DNA of 64,000 nucleotides from CBDAQD01 sp965275905 (GCA_965275905.1 CBDHYJ010000081.1:1-64000), one strand, 5' to 3'; counted from the stretch's first letter, positions 6,182 through 15,468 are shown. Numbers and translations are program-made. Notes: a model not told the origin generated them from the sequence alone.

Positions 6182-8473
6182 TCAGACCTTGATCGCAGCC
6201 ATATCGGCCGCGCGTTCGAGATTGCGTTCAAGCTGAGCCTTGCCGGTCAGATACTGCTTCGGCCAGGCCTGGTCGACGTAGCCCTGCTGGGCCGCGGCTC
6301 TCAAGGTCCAGTTCGGGTCCGACAGATGGGGCCTCGCCAGACAGCAGATGTCGGCACGCCCGGCCATCAGGATCGAGTTCACGTGATCCGGTTCGTAAAT
6401 GTTGCCAACCGCCATCGTTGCCATACCGACCTCGTTGCGGATGCGGTCGGAGAACGGTGTCTGGAACATGCGCCCGTAGACCGGCTGCGCTTCCGTGGAC
6501 GTCTGACCGGCGGAGACATCGATGATGTCGACACCGGCATGGTGGAACGCCGCCGCAATGCGGACCGCCTCATCCGGCGTTACGCCGTCATCGCCCACCC
6601 AGTCATTGGCCGAGATGCGCACGGAGATCGGTTTGGCGTCTGGCCAGACCTCGCGCACGGCGCCAAAGACCTCGATCGGGAAGCGCAGGCGGTTTTCCAG
6701 GGAACCACCATAGTCGTCCTCGCGCCTGTTCATGACGGGCGTAATGAAGGCCGACATGAGGTAGCCGTGGGCGTAGTGCAGTTCCAGCATGTCGAAGCCG
6801 CAGCGCTCAGCCATCTCCGCGGCCGCCACGTAGTCGGCGCAGACCCGGTCCATGTCTTCGCGGGTCATGGCCTTCGGCGTCTGGTTTGCATCCGACCAGG
6901 GCATTGCCGACGGGGCCATGATGTCCCAGTTGCCGTCTTCAAGCGGCTCGTCCATGCCCTCCCAGGCGACGCGCGTCGAGCCCTTCGGTCCGGCATGGCC
7001 GAGCTGGACGGCGAACTTCGCGTCCGTCTGACCGTGCACGAAATCGACAATGCGGCGCCAGGCGACCTCGTGCTCCGGCTTGTAGAGGCCGGCGCAACCC
7101 GGCGTGATCCGCCCGTCACGGCTGACATCCGTCATCTCGGTGAACAGCAGCCCTGCCCCGCCCTGCGCCCGTGCGCCATAGTGCACCATGTGAAAATCGC
7201 CGGGCGTGCCATCGTCCGCCGAATACATGGACATGGGCGAGACCGCCACGCGGTTCGCCAGTTCCATGTCACGCAGCCTGAAAGGTGCAAACATGGGCGG
7301 GCGCGGCGCATTGACCGGACCGCCGGACGCCTTCGAAAGAAACCAGTCCTCCGCCTCGCCCAGCCAGTCCGGATCGCGCAGGCGCAGGTTGTCATGGCTG
7401 ACGCGCTGACTGCGGGTCAGCAGCGAATAGGTGAACTGCATCGGCTCGAGGCCGAAATAGCGCTCGATATCCTCGAACCATTCGGTGGAGTTGCGGGCAG
7501 CGCTCTGCAGCCGCAGGACCTCCAGCCGGCGCGTCTCCTCGTATTGCGCAAAGGCCTCATCCCGGCTGCCGCACGCGTCGAGCAGATGCGCAAGGTCTAT
7601 CGCGTCTTCCATGGCAAGCTTGGTGCCGGAGCCTATGGAGAAATGCGCTGTGTGCGCAGCGTCACCCATCAGCACGATGTTGCCGTGGCTCCAGCGCTCG
7701 CAACTCACGCGCGGGAAATTGAGCCAGGCGGAGCCGCGCAGGTGTTTGGCATTGCTCATGAGCGACTTGCCGTCGAGATAATCGGCGAAGACCTCTTCCA
7801 GGACGGCCGTCGTCTCTTCCGTCGACATGTCGCCGAAGCCGAAATTGTTCCATGTCTCTTCGGAGCACTCGACGATGAAGGTCGAGAGGTCCGGCTGGAA
7901 CTTGTAGGCATGAATCCAGATCCAGCCGTGCTCCGTCTTCTCGAACACGAAGGTGAAGGCGTCGAACAGCTTCTCCGTGCCGAGCCAGATGAACTTGTTG
8001 CGTCTGACGTCGATGTCGGGCTTGAAGACATCCGCGTGGGCCGTGCGGATCCGGCTGTTGATGCCGTCGGACGCGATGATCAGATCCGCATCGCTGTAGG
8101 CATCGAGATCGTCGACCTCGGTTTCGAATTCGAGCCTGATGTCGAGGTCTTTGGCGCGGTCCTGAAGGATGTTGAGCAGCCGCTTGCGGCCGATGCCGCT
8201 GAAGCCGTGGCCGCCCGAGCGGATGACCTCGCCGTTGATATGGACGTCGATGTCGTCCCAGTGGGCGAAATTGTCGAGGATCGCCTGGGCGGAGACCGGA
8301 TCGTTGTCCTTGAGGTTGTCGAGCGTTTCGTCGGACAGCACGACGCCCCAGCCGAACGTGTCGTAGGGCCGGTTGCGCTCGACCACCGTGATGTCATGGG
8401 AGGCGTCGCGCAGCTTCATCAGGATCGCGAAATAGAGCCCGGCCGGTCCGCCGCCGATGCAGACGATCTTCAT
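6182..8473 (-). CDS. bifunctional 2-aminobenzoyl-CoA (salicylyl-CoA-type) monooxygenase/reductase
   Basis: A 763-residue fusion. Residues 1 to ~375 form an FAD aromatic hydroxylase: GGGPAGLY at 7-14 and GDAAHTAHFSIGSGTKLAMED at 270-290, cut here to LMGDAAHTAHFSIGSG for the ribityl-binding motif. From ~394 it is an old-yellow-enzyme/NADH:flavin oxidoreductase domain (SPMSMYSADD, VQLGHAGPKGS, HYAHGYLMSAF, YGGSLENR). This architecture matches 2-aminobenzoyl-CoA monooxygenase/reductase of Azoarcus evansii, which hydroxylates and reduces the ring of anthraniloyl-CoA, removing aromaticity without dioxygenase cleavage. It is the first gene of the eight-gene operon and defines the pathway. Confidence 0.92.
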   Translation of the reverse strand: MKIVCIGGGPAGLYFAILMKLRDASHDITVVERNRPYDTFGWGVVLSDETLDNLKDNDPVSAQAILDNFAHWDDIDVHINGEVIRSGGHGFSGIGRKRLLNILQDRAKDLDIRLEFETEVDDLDAYSDADLIIASDGINSRIRTAHADVFKPDIDVRRNKFIWLGTEKLFDAFTFVFEKTEHGWIWIHAYKFQPDLSTFIVECSEETWNNFGFGDMSTEETTAVLEEVFADYLDGKSLMSNAKHLRGSAWLNFPRVSCERWSHGNIVLMGDAAHTAHFSIGSGTKLAMEDAIDLAHLLDACGSRDEAFAQYEETRRLEVLRLQSAARNSTEWFEDIERYFGLEPMQFTYSLLTRSQRVSHDNLRLRDPDWLGEAEDWFLSKASGGPVNAPRPPMFAPFRLRDMELANRVAVSPMSMYSADDGTPGDFHMVHYGARAQGGAGLLFTEMTDVSRDGRITPGCAGLYKPEHEVAWRRIVDFVHGQTDAKFAVQLGHAGPKGSTRVAWEGMDEPLEDGNWDIMAPSAMPWSDANQTPKAMTREDMDRVCADYVAAAEMAERCGFDMLELHYAHGYLMSAFITPVMNRREDDYGGSLENRLRFPIEVFGAVREVWPDAKPISVRISANDWVGDDGVTPDEAVRIAAAFHHAGVDIIDVSAGQTSTEAQPVYGRMFQTPFSDRIRNEVGMATMAVGNIYEPDHVNSILMAGRADICCLARPHLSDPNWTLRAAAQQGYVDQAWPKQYLTGKAQLERNLERAADMAAIKV

Positions 8474-8531
8474 GCCTTCTTCGCTCCCCGTTCGCGTGAC
8501 CTTCGACAGTCATGAGAACACGGCGCGAATT

Positions 8532-8549
8532 TATTTTCAATATAAAATA
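8532..8549. promoter_or_regulatory. candidate MarR operator ahead of the 2-aminobenzoate operon
   Basis: TATTTTcaatatAAAATA is a perfect 6+6 inverted repeat, and a second pair, ATTTATTT (8529-8536) with AAATAAAT (8560-8567), surrounds it. The segment is strikingly AT-rich inside GC-rich DNA and lies 59-76 bases before the first codon of the minus-strand operon, where a promoter is expected. Size and symmetry fit a MarR dimer; no binding evidence. Confidence 0.45.
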
Positions 8550-8620
8550 CTTCTATGTGAAATAAATCTGGATGACGTTACGAATCGGCTGAAAACTGCA
8601 CTGAATGTCTGGCCGAAAAA

Positions 8621-10537
8621 TTACCAGCCGCCGCCGCCACCACCACCGCCGCCGCCGCCGGAGAAACCGCCGCCGCCCGATCCCGACTTCGACGGCATGG
8701 CGCTCGCCATGCCCGAGTTGACCGCCGAGACCATGCCTGCCGTGGCCGATCCGATGCGCCCCGAATCCCACGACGAGCCGTGGTACCAGCGCGGCCGGTA
8801 GTGGCTGCTGCGCTGCGCTTCGGGTGCGGCCCGCGCGAGCCACGACTCGAACGCCTCGCCCCACGGCTTCTCGACGTCGAGCGCCACCGCATAGGGCAGC
8901 ATCTCCTCGAATACCTCCTGCGACATGTCCGGCGCGCCCGCCATGTTCATGCGTTCCGCCTCGGCCACCGAGAGGTAGAGCTTGAAGCCCTCGATCTCGT
9001 CCATGACCTTCGCCCCCAGCGGCGTCGGCGCGCGCAACAGGTGGTAGAAGCTGATCAGCATGGCCGGCAGCGCGGCGATGGCGATGCCCGACGCGACCGC
9101 GATGCCGTTCGAGGCCGCGAACGGCAGCAGCAGTGCGGGCACGAGTGCCACCAGCCCGGCGATCGCGGCGAGCGTGCCGAGGATCTTCGACCCGCCGCCG
9201 GGAATCCAGCCGAGCAGCCGGCGCAGCCCCACCGACAGCAGGAACGAGCCGAGCGCGGAAGACAGCGCCATGAAGATGACCACGCCGGCGACACTGTCGC
9301 CCGGCTGCTGCACGATGAAGAACCCGATCAGCGTCACCGCCACGATGACTGCGCCGATACCGAACTGGGTGCGGTTGTTCCTGAAGAACACGCCGTCATG
9401 CTCGCGCGAAACCGCCAGACGGAAGGCGGAGCGCGCGGACAGAATTTTCTTGCCGTTGCTCTTTTCGAACGCGAACCGTTCGCGGCTGCCGAGCAGGCGC
9501 TTGTAGATCACCGCCTCGCCCGAGGCCTTCGGCCCGCCGTCCCTGCCCTGGCGCTCGATCGTGATGTCGTCATCCTCCTCCACGATCCTGAGCCAGCCCT
9601 GCTGGGCGAGCGACATCAGTGCGGCGATGAACGGCTTGCTCGCGCCGCCGCCGGCGCTCTTGAACTTCATGAAGTGGATGTAGCTGACCGCGGCCGGGGA
9701 AAGCCCTTCGGGCGGACGGAACAGCGGAATGACCGTCCCGCGTTCGGGATCGCGCCCCACCTGTTTCCACATGGTGTAGAAGTACCAGCCGGCCACGATC
9801 ACGCCGATGAACAGGATTCCGAAGCCGATATTGTCCCAAAGCTTCCAGAGCATCTTTGCGATCGGCCCCGGCTCGCTGACCACGCCCTTGGGAAAGGCGA
9901 CGGCCACGGTGAGCCCCTCGCGCCAGCCCAGCCGGCGCGTCGTCTCGAACGCGGCCTCCGTCGCGCTCTGCGCGAACACGTTGAAGTCCCGGCCCTGCTG
10001 GCCGATCCGCCCCGTGTAACCGGCGGCCTGCAGAACTTCCGCGCCGTCGGGCAGCTCGATCCGCGCGGTCGCGTTTTCGATCGGAAAATCCCAGAAGTTC
10101 CCGGTCACGTTCCAGTAGATCTCGTCATACTCGTCGAAATACCGGAGCTGCCGCGTGGTGCGGTAGCGGATCGTGTAGGTGTGCACGCCGGTCTGGATGA
10201 AGCGGTCCTTGTCGCCGATATAGACGCGGACGATGCCGTTCTTCCACTCCCTGTGCCAGGGCTCGGACTGGCCGTTGCGCTGGATGTCCAGCACCTTGAA
10301 ACCGACATAGCGATAAAGCCCGCCGTCCTCCTGATAGCGGACCGGAAAGTCCCGGAAAATGCCGCGCCGGATCTTGCGCCGTTCAGCCCGCACCCGGATC
10401 GTCTCCTCGACGGTCAGGCTGGAATCCGGATTGACTTTGACCACGCTCGCAAAGTTGAGGATCGCCTCGGCCGCCATGGCACGATGGCCGGGCACCAGCA
10501 GGACAAACAGGATCAGGAAGACCGGGATTCGCCGCAT
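8621..10537 (-). CDS. DUF2207-family membrane protein with glycine-rich C-terminus
   Basis: A 638-residue protein. It starts with a signal peptide (MRRIPVFLILFVLLVPGHRA), then an exported beta-rich DUF2207 domain (the NWNVTGNFWDFPIENA-like WNVTGNFWDFPI motif is typical), a membrane segment (FGILFIGVIVAGWYFY), a cytosolic part, a second pair of membrane segments (GAVIVAVTLIGFFIV, VALVPALLLPFA) and a tail of almost only glycine ending in Trp. I chose ATG 10535-10537, 28 bases after lemA, because the signal peptide begins there. DUF2207 and LemA genes pair widely; both are envelope proteins of unknown biochemical role. Confidence 0.88.
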   Translation of the reverse strand: MRRIPVFLILFVLLVPGHRAMAAEAILNFASVVKVNPDSSLTVEETIRVRAERRKIRRGIFRDFPVRYQEDGGLYRYVGFKVLDIQRNGQSEPWHREWKNGIVRVYIGDKDRFIQTGVHTYTIRYRTTRQLRYFDEYDEIYWNVTGNFWDFPIENATARIELPDGAEVLQAAGYTGRIGQQGRDFNVFAQSATEAAFETTRRLGWREGLTVAVAFPKGVVSEPGPIAKMLWKLWDNIGFGILFIGVIVAGWYFYTMWKQVGRDPERGTVIPLFRPPEGLSPAAVSYIHFMKFKSAGGGASKPFIAALMSLAQQGWLRIVEEDDDITIERQGRDGGPKASGEAVIYKRLLGSRERFAFEKSNGKKILSARSAFRLAVSREHDGVFFRNNRTQFGIGAVIVAVTLIGFFIVQQPGDSVAGVVIFMALSSALGSFLLSVGLRRLLGWIPGGGSKILGTLAAIAGLVALVPALLLPFAASNGIAVASGIAIAALPAMLISFYHLLRAPTPLGAKVMDEIEGFKLYLSVAEAERMNMAGAPDMSQEVFEEMLPYAVALDVEKPWGEAFESWLARAAPEAQRSSHYRPRWYHGSSWDSGRIGSATAGMVSAVNSGMASAMPSKSGSGGGGFSGGGGGGGGGGGW

Positions 10538-10565
10538 GACTGCTCCGGTAGGTTTGGACGGCTGA

Positions 10566-11123
10566 TCAGAATTCGACCTTGGGCACCTGCCGCGCCGCGG
10601 GGTCTTCGATTTCGAAGAAGTCGGCCTTGGCGAACTTGAACCAGCCGGCGACGAGGTTGCTCGGGAAGGATTCAACGAGGATATTGTTGTTGCGCACGGC
10701 ACCGTTGTAGTAACGCCGCGACATCTGGATCTCGTTCTCGACCTCCTCCAGCGAATTCTGCAGGTCCATCACGTTCTCATTGGCCTTGAGATCCGGATAG
10801 TTCTCCATGACGGCAAAGAGCTGCATCATGGCGCCGCTCAGCGCGCTTTCCGCCTTGCCGCGCTCGAACGGATCGTCGCTTTCGTGCTCGGCCGCGTTGG
10901 CCCGCATGCGGGTCACGTTCTCCAGAACATCCTTCTCGTGACCCATGTAGCCCTTGACCGCCTCGACAAGATTCGGGATCAGGTTCGAGCGCCGCTTCAA
11001 CTGGACATCTATGCCGCTCCAGCCTTCCTCGACCATCTGCCTGTTTTTCACGAGCTTGTTGTAAATCGAGACGCCGTAGAAACCGGCGATAATGATCACG
11101 CCAAGAATGATCAACTCAGTCAT
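10566..11123 (-). CDS. lemA: LemA family protein
   Basis: A 185-residue protein with one N-terminal membrane anchor (LIILGVIIIAGFYGVSIYN) followed by a long helical domain. The family hallmark NRQMVEEGWSGIDVQLKRR is at about 27-45, with RRSNLIPNLVEAVKGYM and NENVMDLQNSLEEVENEI further on. LemA proteins are membrane-attached helical bundles of uncertain function. It lies directly upstream of the DUF2207 gene in the same direction, forming a two-gene unit. Confidence 0.93.
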   Translation of the reverse strand: MTELIILGVIIIAGFYGVSIYNKLVKNRQMVEEGWSGIDVQLKRRSNLIPNLVEAVKGYMGHEKDVLENVTRMRANAAEHESDDPFERGKAESALSGAMMQLFAVMENYPDLKANENVMDLQNSLEEVENEIQMSRRYYNGAVRNNNILVESFPSNLVAGWFKFAKADFFEIEDPAARQVPKVEF

Positions 11124-11227
11124 GGGTCAAACCTCTCCTCGAATCAACCGCCCGCGCGGGGCGCAGTATTGCCGCTCGCGCGGCGGATGTCTAACCGGGG
11201 TGCACGGATTAACCTGATCGGATCCGC

Positions 11228-12037
11228 CTAGAAGTCGTCACCGTAGGTGCCCCACCATTCCCGCCACAGCCGCTCGCCGACCCTGCAGTCTATCCGCGGT
11301 TTGCGGGTCCCGGCCTGAGCGCGAATAAGCGGCAGCGGCGCTTCGGCGATTTCAAGCAGCAGCTTCCGCCGGATCGCCGCGGCAAACCCGGTCTTCTCAC
11401 GCACGGTCACGATGAATGACCCGGTCCCCCCGATGACGCAATCCTCGTAGTAGACATCGAGCTCCTGAAGCTGCGGGAACCCGGACGGGTTGCTCTTCTT
11501 GATCATGATCGGCAGGCCGTTGATCACGATCCCCGCCTTGACGAGCTGATCGCGCGCATCGGTCACGAACGGCCCCTGGTTGTTCGCACCGTCGCCGGAA
11601 ATATCGACCACATGGCGCACGCCGTCGTAGGCGCTCTCTGCAAACATTCGCGTCGCCAGCGCCATTGCGCCGCTGATCGAGGTTCGCGTCATCCGCCCGA
11701 TCGGCTCACCGGCAAGCCGGTCCGCAAAGGCATTGGCCGTTGCCTCGTCGTGAATGCGCGTCCACGGCACGACGACCTGCCACAGTCCCATGCCCGCCCA
11801 TTCGACGAAGGTCACCGCAATACTGCCCCAGCCGCCCTCCCGGATCGCCTGGATGACATCGCCGTGACGGAATGCCGCCACGTAACCGTCACGCTGAAGC
11901 CGCTGCTCGTCCGGATCCATCGACCACGAGACATCAACGGCCAGTACAAGCTCGACGTCGACGCGTTCGCTTGCGGCGGTACGGGTCGAAAATGCGAATG
12001 CGAGAATCAGACTGACGAGGAGGAAACGCACAATCAT
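11228..12037 (-). CDS. DUF1194 domain protein, secreted von Willebrand A-like
   Basis: A 269-residue protein with a signal peptide (MIVRFLLVSLILAFAFSTRTAASE) and then an almost complete vWA-type domain: the metal-site motif DVSWSMD follows the first strand (LVLAVDVSWSM), and VVDISGDGANNQGPF supplies a second Asp. This corresponds to DUF1194, an alphaproteobacterial family with no known function. It is probably periplasmic and binds a divalent ion. It is a single gene, 34 bases from the MFS gene upstream, and could share its transcript. Confidence 0.88.
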   Translation of the reverse strand: MIVRFLLVSLILAFAFSTRTAASERVDVELVLAVDVSWSMDPDEQRLQRDGYVAAFRHGDVIQAIREGGWGSIAVTFVEWAGMGLWQVVVPWTRIHDEATANAFADRLAGEPIGRMTRTSISGAMALATRMFAESAYDGVRHVVDISGDGANNQGPFVTDARDQLVKAGIVINGLPIMIKKSNPSGFPQLQELDVYYEDCVIGGTGSFIVTVREKTGFAAAIRRKLLLEIAEAPLPLIRAQAGTRKPRIDCRVGERLWREWWGTYGDDF

Positions 12038-12071
12038 GACCGTGCCACTCTAACCGATTGAAAACGAAAGA

Positions 12072-13244
12072 TCAGGTTGGAGTATGGCCGCGTGCGCCTG
12101 ACGGTACGATCACAAGTCCGGCACCCACGACAAGCATCGCAGCCGCAACCAGAGTGGGCATGAAGAAGCTGCCGCTGATGTCGAATGCAAAGCCGGCAAA
12201 ACTCGGACCGATCATCTGTCCAAGCCCGAACGCCGCCGTCATGAACGCAAGGGATTGCCGCGGGTCACCGCTCGAGAGCGAGCGCGCATAGATCAGTCCG
12301 ATTGCCGTGATTCCCATGAAGGTGCCGCCGAGCAATGCCGCGGACAGCAGTATCGCGGTAGCACCACTGGCAATCACACTGAGAGCAACGCCTACTGCTT
12401 CGACCAAGCATGCAGTGGCGAAAGCCCAGGCATTGCCCACGCGTCGGGCGACCAGAGACCAGAACGCGACCGACGGTATGGCTGAGACACCGACAACCAG
12501 CCAGACAATCTGCTCGATGGAGCGCAATTCAGGTGCTGTCCGAACAATCGTGGAGATGAAAGTCGCGGTAATGACATATCCGAACCCGAACAGGCCGTAG
12601 GCGATGATCAGACGAAGGATACGGCCATTCCATTTCGCATCGGCACTGGCCTTGCCGGAAGCTGGCGGGTCCGCTGCGTCGGGGACAAGAGCAGCGACGA
12701 TCAGAACGGCCACGAGCGAGATACCTCCGCTCGCAAGCCATTGAACATCCCATCCGGCCTGCCGGGAACCAAGTGCGGCAATCAGCAGTGCGGATGCCGC
12801 TATCCCGGCACCGACTCCACCGAAATAGACCGACGACAGTCCCGGGCGACCGGCGGCGGCAAGGCGGTCCAGGACGAGCGCCGAGGAAAACACCAGAACG
12901 AAAGCGCTCGCCACGCCACCCGCAAATCTCAGCATCAGAAACAGCGTGACAGATGACGTCAAGCCCATGACCAGCGTGGTGAGGCCGCTGATTGCAAGTG
13001 CCGACAGAAACCAGGTTCGGCGCCTGCCCGGAAGCGCCGCACTGGCCGCAGCAAGGGCACCCACGAGGTAGCCCAGAAAGTTGGCCGACGCGATCAGCCC
13101 GGCCTCGGACTTCGACAGCCCCAGTCCCTCGATCATGAATGGCAGGATCGGCGTGTAGACAAACCGGCCGATACCCATGGCGGCTGCAAGCGCGATCAGT
13201 CCGCCGGAGGCAATCGCAACGCTGCGGTCGGATACCGCCGTCAT
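12072..13244 (-). CDS. YbfB/YjiJ-family MFS transporter
   Basis: A 390-residue inner-membrane protein with about twelve hydrophobic segments and the family's N-terminal GLIALAAAMGIGRFVYTPILPF motif (shown in part: GIGRFVYTPILPFM). Members are uncharacterised permeases resembling the YbfB/YjiJ group. ATG 13242-13244 was chosen because it overlaps the methyltransferase stop (ATGA); a GTG four codons upstream is possible. Substrate unknown. Confidence 0.88.
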   Translation of the reverse strand: MTAVSDRSVAIASGGLIALAAAMGIGRFVYTPILPFMIEGLGLSKSEAGLIASANFLGYLVGALAAASAALPGRRRTWFLSALAISGLTTLVMGLTSSVTLFLMLRFAGGVASAFVLVFSSALVLDRLAAAGRPGLSSVYFGGVGAGIAASALLIAALGSRQAGWDVQWLASGGISLVAVLIVAALVPDAADPPASGKASADAKWNGRILRLIIAYGLFGFGYVITATFISTIVRTAPELRSIEQIVWLVVGVSAIPSVAFWSLVARRVGNAWAFATACLVEAVGVALSVIASGATAILLSAALLGGTFMGITAIGLIYARSLSSGDPRQSLAFMTAAFGLGQMIGPSFAGFAFDISGSFFMPTLVAAAMLVVGAGLVIVPSGARGHTPT

Positions 13245-13831
13245 GCGCGACGCCACACCAGAAGCTGGTTGTTCGCGGGCATCGCATGGTCGGCCTCAAG
13301 CTGGAGACCCTGGTCCCTTGCCAGCCGGTCGACCTCCTCGAAGTCACGCACGCCGCTTAGCGGATCCCGCGCCTTGAGCCACAGGTCGAAGTCGGCATTG
13401 CTTTCGGTCGTGAATTCGCCGCCGTACTTGAACGGGCCGTAAAGGCAAAGGACACCGCTCGGCCTGAGCACCTGTCCGACGCCGCGGAAGAAATGTTCCA
13501 CCAGGTCCCAGCTGATGATGTGGACGCAATTGGCGCTGAACACGCCGTCGACGCCGTCGACAGGCCAGGGATCGGAGGCAACGTCGAGTTCAACCGGCAC
13601 GGCAACGTTGTCCGGGCCCTCCAGCTCGATCCGGGCCCGGAGGCCATCGACACGGTCACCGACGTCACTCGGCTGCCATGTCAAATGCGGAAGAGACCTT
13701 CCGAAGTGAACGGCATGTTGTCCCGTCCCGCTTCCGATCTCCAGAACCCGTCCGGCTTCGGCGAAGGCATCGCGAAGCACTTCGGCAATGACATGCTTGT
13801 TGTTTTCGCAAGCCTGACTGAAGGGCAGCAT
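13241..13831 (-). CDS. DUF938 family SAM-dependent methyltransferase
   Basis: A 196-residue class I methyltransferase-like protein: VLEIGSGTGQHAVHF at about 29-43 is the SAM-binding motif I, and FSANCVHIISWDLVEHFF is characteristic of DUF938. ATG 13829-13831 gives the family's normal N-terminus (MLPFSQACENNKHVI); the frame stays open upstream but that part overlaps arfB. The family's substrate is not known. The gene is followed by the MFS gene with a four-base overlap. Confidence 0.88.
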   Translation of the reverse strand: MLPFSQACENNKHVIAEVLRDAFAEAGRVLEIGSGTGQHAVHFGRSLPHLTWQPSDVGDRVDGLRARIELEGPDNVAVPVELDVASDPWPVDGVDGVFSANCVHIISWDLVEHFFRGVGQVLRPSGVLCLYGPFKYGGEFTTESNADFDLWLKARDPLSGVRDFEEVDRLARDQGLQLEADHAMPANNQLLVWRRA

Positions 13832-13842
13832 GGTCAATTCAC

Positions 13843-14265
13843 TCAACTGTCTCGTGGCGGGGAACGTCGGAGCTTCTTGACCGCGCCCCGCCGCGTCTTG
13901 GCATCGAGACGCTTTTTGCGCGCGGCGGCAGACGGTCGTGTTTTCTTGCGCGCCACCGGTCTGCGGGAGGCTTGCTTGAGAAGTTCCACAAGGCGGTTTC
14001 GCGCGTCGCTCCGGTTCTGTTCCTGCGTCCGGAAGCGCGACGCCTCGATCACAATGACACCGTCCTTGGTCAGCCTGCTGCCGGCAAGCCGCTCGGCCCG
14101 CGTCCGGACATCGCTCGGCAGGTTTTCCGATCCCCGTAAGTCGAACCGGAGCTGCACCGCCGTCGCCAGCGCATTGACGTTCTGTCCGCCCGGACCGGAC
14201 GAGCGGATGAACTGCTCTTCGATCTCGTCTTCGTCGATCGAAATCTGGTCGGTGATGCGGATCAT
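13843..14265 (-). CDS. arfB: alternative ribosome-rescue factor ArfB (peptidyl-tRNA hydrolase)
   Basis: A 140-residue RF-I-type protein. The catalytic GGQ lies in IRSSGPGGQNVN, and the C-terminus is a long Lys/Arg-rich tail (ARKKTRPSAAARKKRLDAKTRR region) that enters the empty mRNA channel of stalled ribosomes. ArfB hydrolyses peptidyl-tRNA on non-stop complexes. The start MIRITDQI at 14263-14265 was preferred over an ATG seven codons upstream. The DUF938 methyltransferase starts 12 bases downstream. Confidence 0.92.
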   Translation of the reverse strand: MIRITDQISIDEDEIEEQFIRSSGPGGQNVNALATAVQLRFDLRGSENLPSDVRTRAERLAGSRLTKDGVIVIEASRFRTQEQNRSDARNRLVELLKQASRRPVARKKTRPSAAARKKRLDAKTRRGAVKKLRRSPPRDS

Positions 14266-14459
14266 GGTCTCTTGGATCACGTACAAAAGTCTGCCCGAAC
14301 GCTGCCGGATTGCCGTCTACCTGCAGGAAATGTCGCCCCGCATCAACCCGCGTGTGCCGAGAACGACGGCCCGATGTCGTCCTGAGCTCTGACGTCCACT
14401 GCCGCATCCGGGTCTCTTGCATCCCGCACCTCCAGAACTTGCCTGCAGGATAAGGGATG

Positions 14460-14482
14460 GAATATATTCTAAAAAATGAATT
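14460..14482. promoter_or_regulatory. AT-rich promoter region with small palindrome before lysR
   Basis: GAATATATTC (14460-14469) is a perfect palindrome within a sharply AT-rich stretch that ends about 35 bases before the LysR ATG at 14517. LysR proteins commonly bind short inverted repeats near their own promoter, so autoregulation is plausible. The 14266-14459 segment before it shows no gene. Confidence 0.3.
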
Positions 14483-14516
14483 CTAGAGATAATTGATTTC
14501 TGTTTTTGAGAAACCA

Positions 14517-15383
14517 ATGAACAATCTGGATCTGCGTAGCCTGGAAGTCTTTCGAGTGGTCGCCAGCGAGGGGAGCGTCTCTAAGGCGGCGCATAGGCTC
14601 AACCGCGTGCAATCCAACGTCAGCACCCGCATCAAGCAGCTCGAGCGGCAACTGAAGAAGCCCCTTTTTCTCCGCCACAATCGCGGTCTCACACTTACCC
14701 CGGACGGCGAACTGCTGCTGGATTATGCGGATCGGTTCTTTCGGTTATCGCAGGAGGCGTCAGAAGCGCTGACAGCGAACAAACCAAGTGGAACTTTTCG
14801 CATCGGCACCATGGAGAGCACTGCTGCATCCCGGCTACCGCAGATCCTGTCACGCTTTCACGAGCTTTACCCCGAAGTGCACGTCGAACTCGAAACGGAT
14901 ACGGCGGGTGCATTGATGGATCGCCTGCAAAGCTTCGACATCGAAGTGGCATTCGCTGCCGAACCGCTATCCCATGACTGGATCTCCGCACAGCCGGTGT
15001 TCGAGGAACAGCTCATCCTCATCGCCCCCAGGTCATTCCCGGCACTCGAGAACACAAGCGAAATCAGCGGCAAGACGATCGTCGCCTTCGAGGCCGGCTG
15101 CGCCTACCGGCGTTATCTGGAGCAGTGGCTGGTTGAAACGGGCATCGTCCCCGGCACCATTATTGCCGTCAGTTCCTACCTTGCGATCCTGGCCTGCGTG
15201 TCAGCCGGAACAGGCTACGCGGTTGTTCCGAAATCCGTCCTCGACATGGTTACCTCGAAGGGGGATTTTCGCCGCTACAGTCTTCCAGACAGCTTATCCC
15301 GTATCAGAACGATGCTGGCCTGGCGCTCCGATTATGCGTCCGCAAAGCTAAAGGCGCTCAAGCAACTGCTTCCGGGCAGTTAG
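14517..15383 (+). CDS. LysR-family transcriptional regulator
   Basis: A 288-residue LysR protein: N-terminal winged HTH (LDLRSLEVFRVVASEGSVSK, then AAHRLNRVQSNVSTRIKQLE) and a periplasmic-binding-like effector domain starting around residue 90 (GTFRIGTMESTAASRLPQ). ATG 14517 starts at the usual point before the HTH. It is followed after 85 bases by the enolase-superfamily gene in the same direction, which suggests it controls that enzyme. Effector unknown. Confidence 0.93.
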   Translation: MNNLDLRSLEVFRVVASEGSVSKAAHRLNRVQSNVSTRIKQLERQLKKPLFLRHNRGLTLTPDGELLLDYADRFFRLSQEASEALTANKPSGTFRIGTMESTAASRLPQILSRFHELYPEVHVELETDTAGALMDRLQSFDIEVAFAAEPLSHDWISAQPVFEEQLILIAPRSFPALENTSEISGKTIVAFEAGCAYRRYLEQWLVETGIVPGTIIAVSSYLAILACVSAGTGYAVVPKSVLDMVTSKGDFRRYSLPDSLSRIRTMLAWRSDYASAKLKALKQLLPGS

Positions 15384-15468
15384 GGATGCCACGTTGCAAG
15401 CGCTCTGGCGCTGACACTTACAACATGGCAATAACGCCGCTTCGGGAACTTCAATCGCCAGTGCCGCC

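Noticed and set aside
6326..8515. Long open frame (729 codons) antisense to the monooxygenase/reductase gene.
   Set aside because: Composition is that of a shadow frame in high-GC coding DNA (Arg/His/Val-rich, no motifs); the opposite strand encodes a clearly recognised enzyme.
8457..8801. Plus-strand frame encoding a polyproline protein.
   Set aside because: It is the complement of the glycine-rich tail of the DUF2207 protein plus its AT-rich downstream region.
8780..10639. Long open frame (619 codons) antisense to the DUF2207 gene.
   Set aside because: Same reason: shadow frame without motifs opposite a recognised family.
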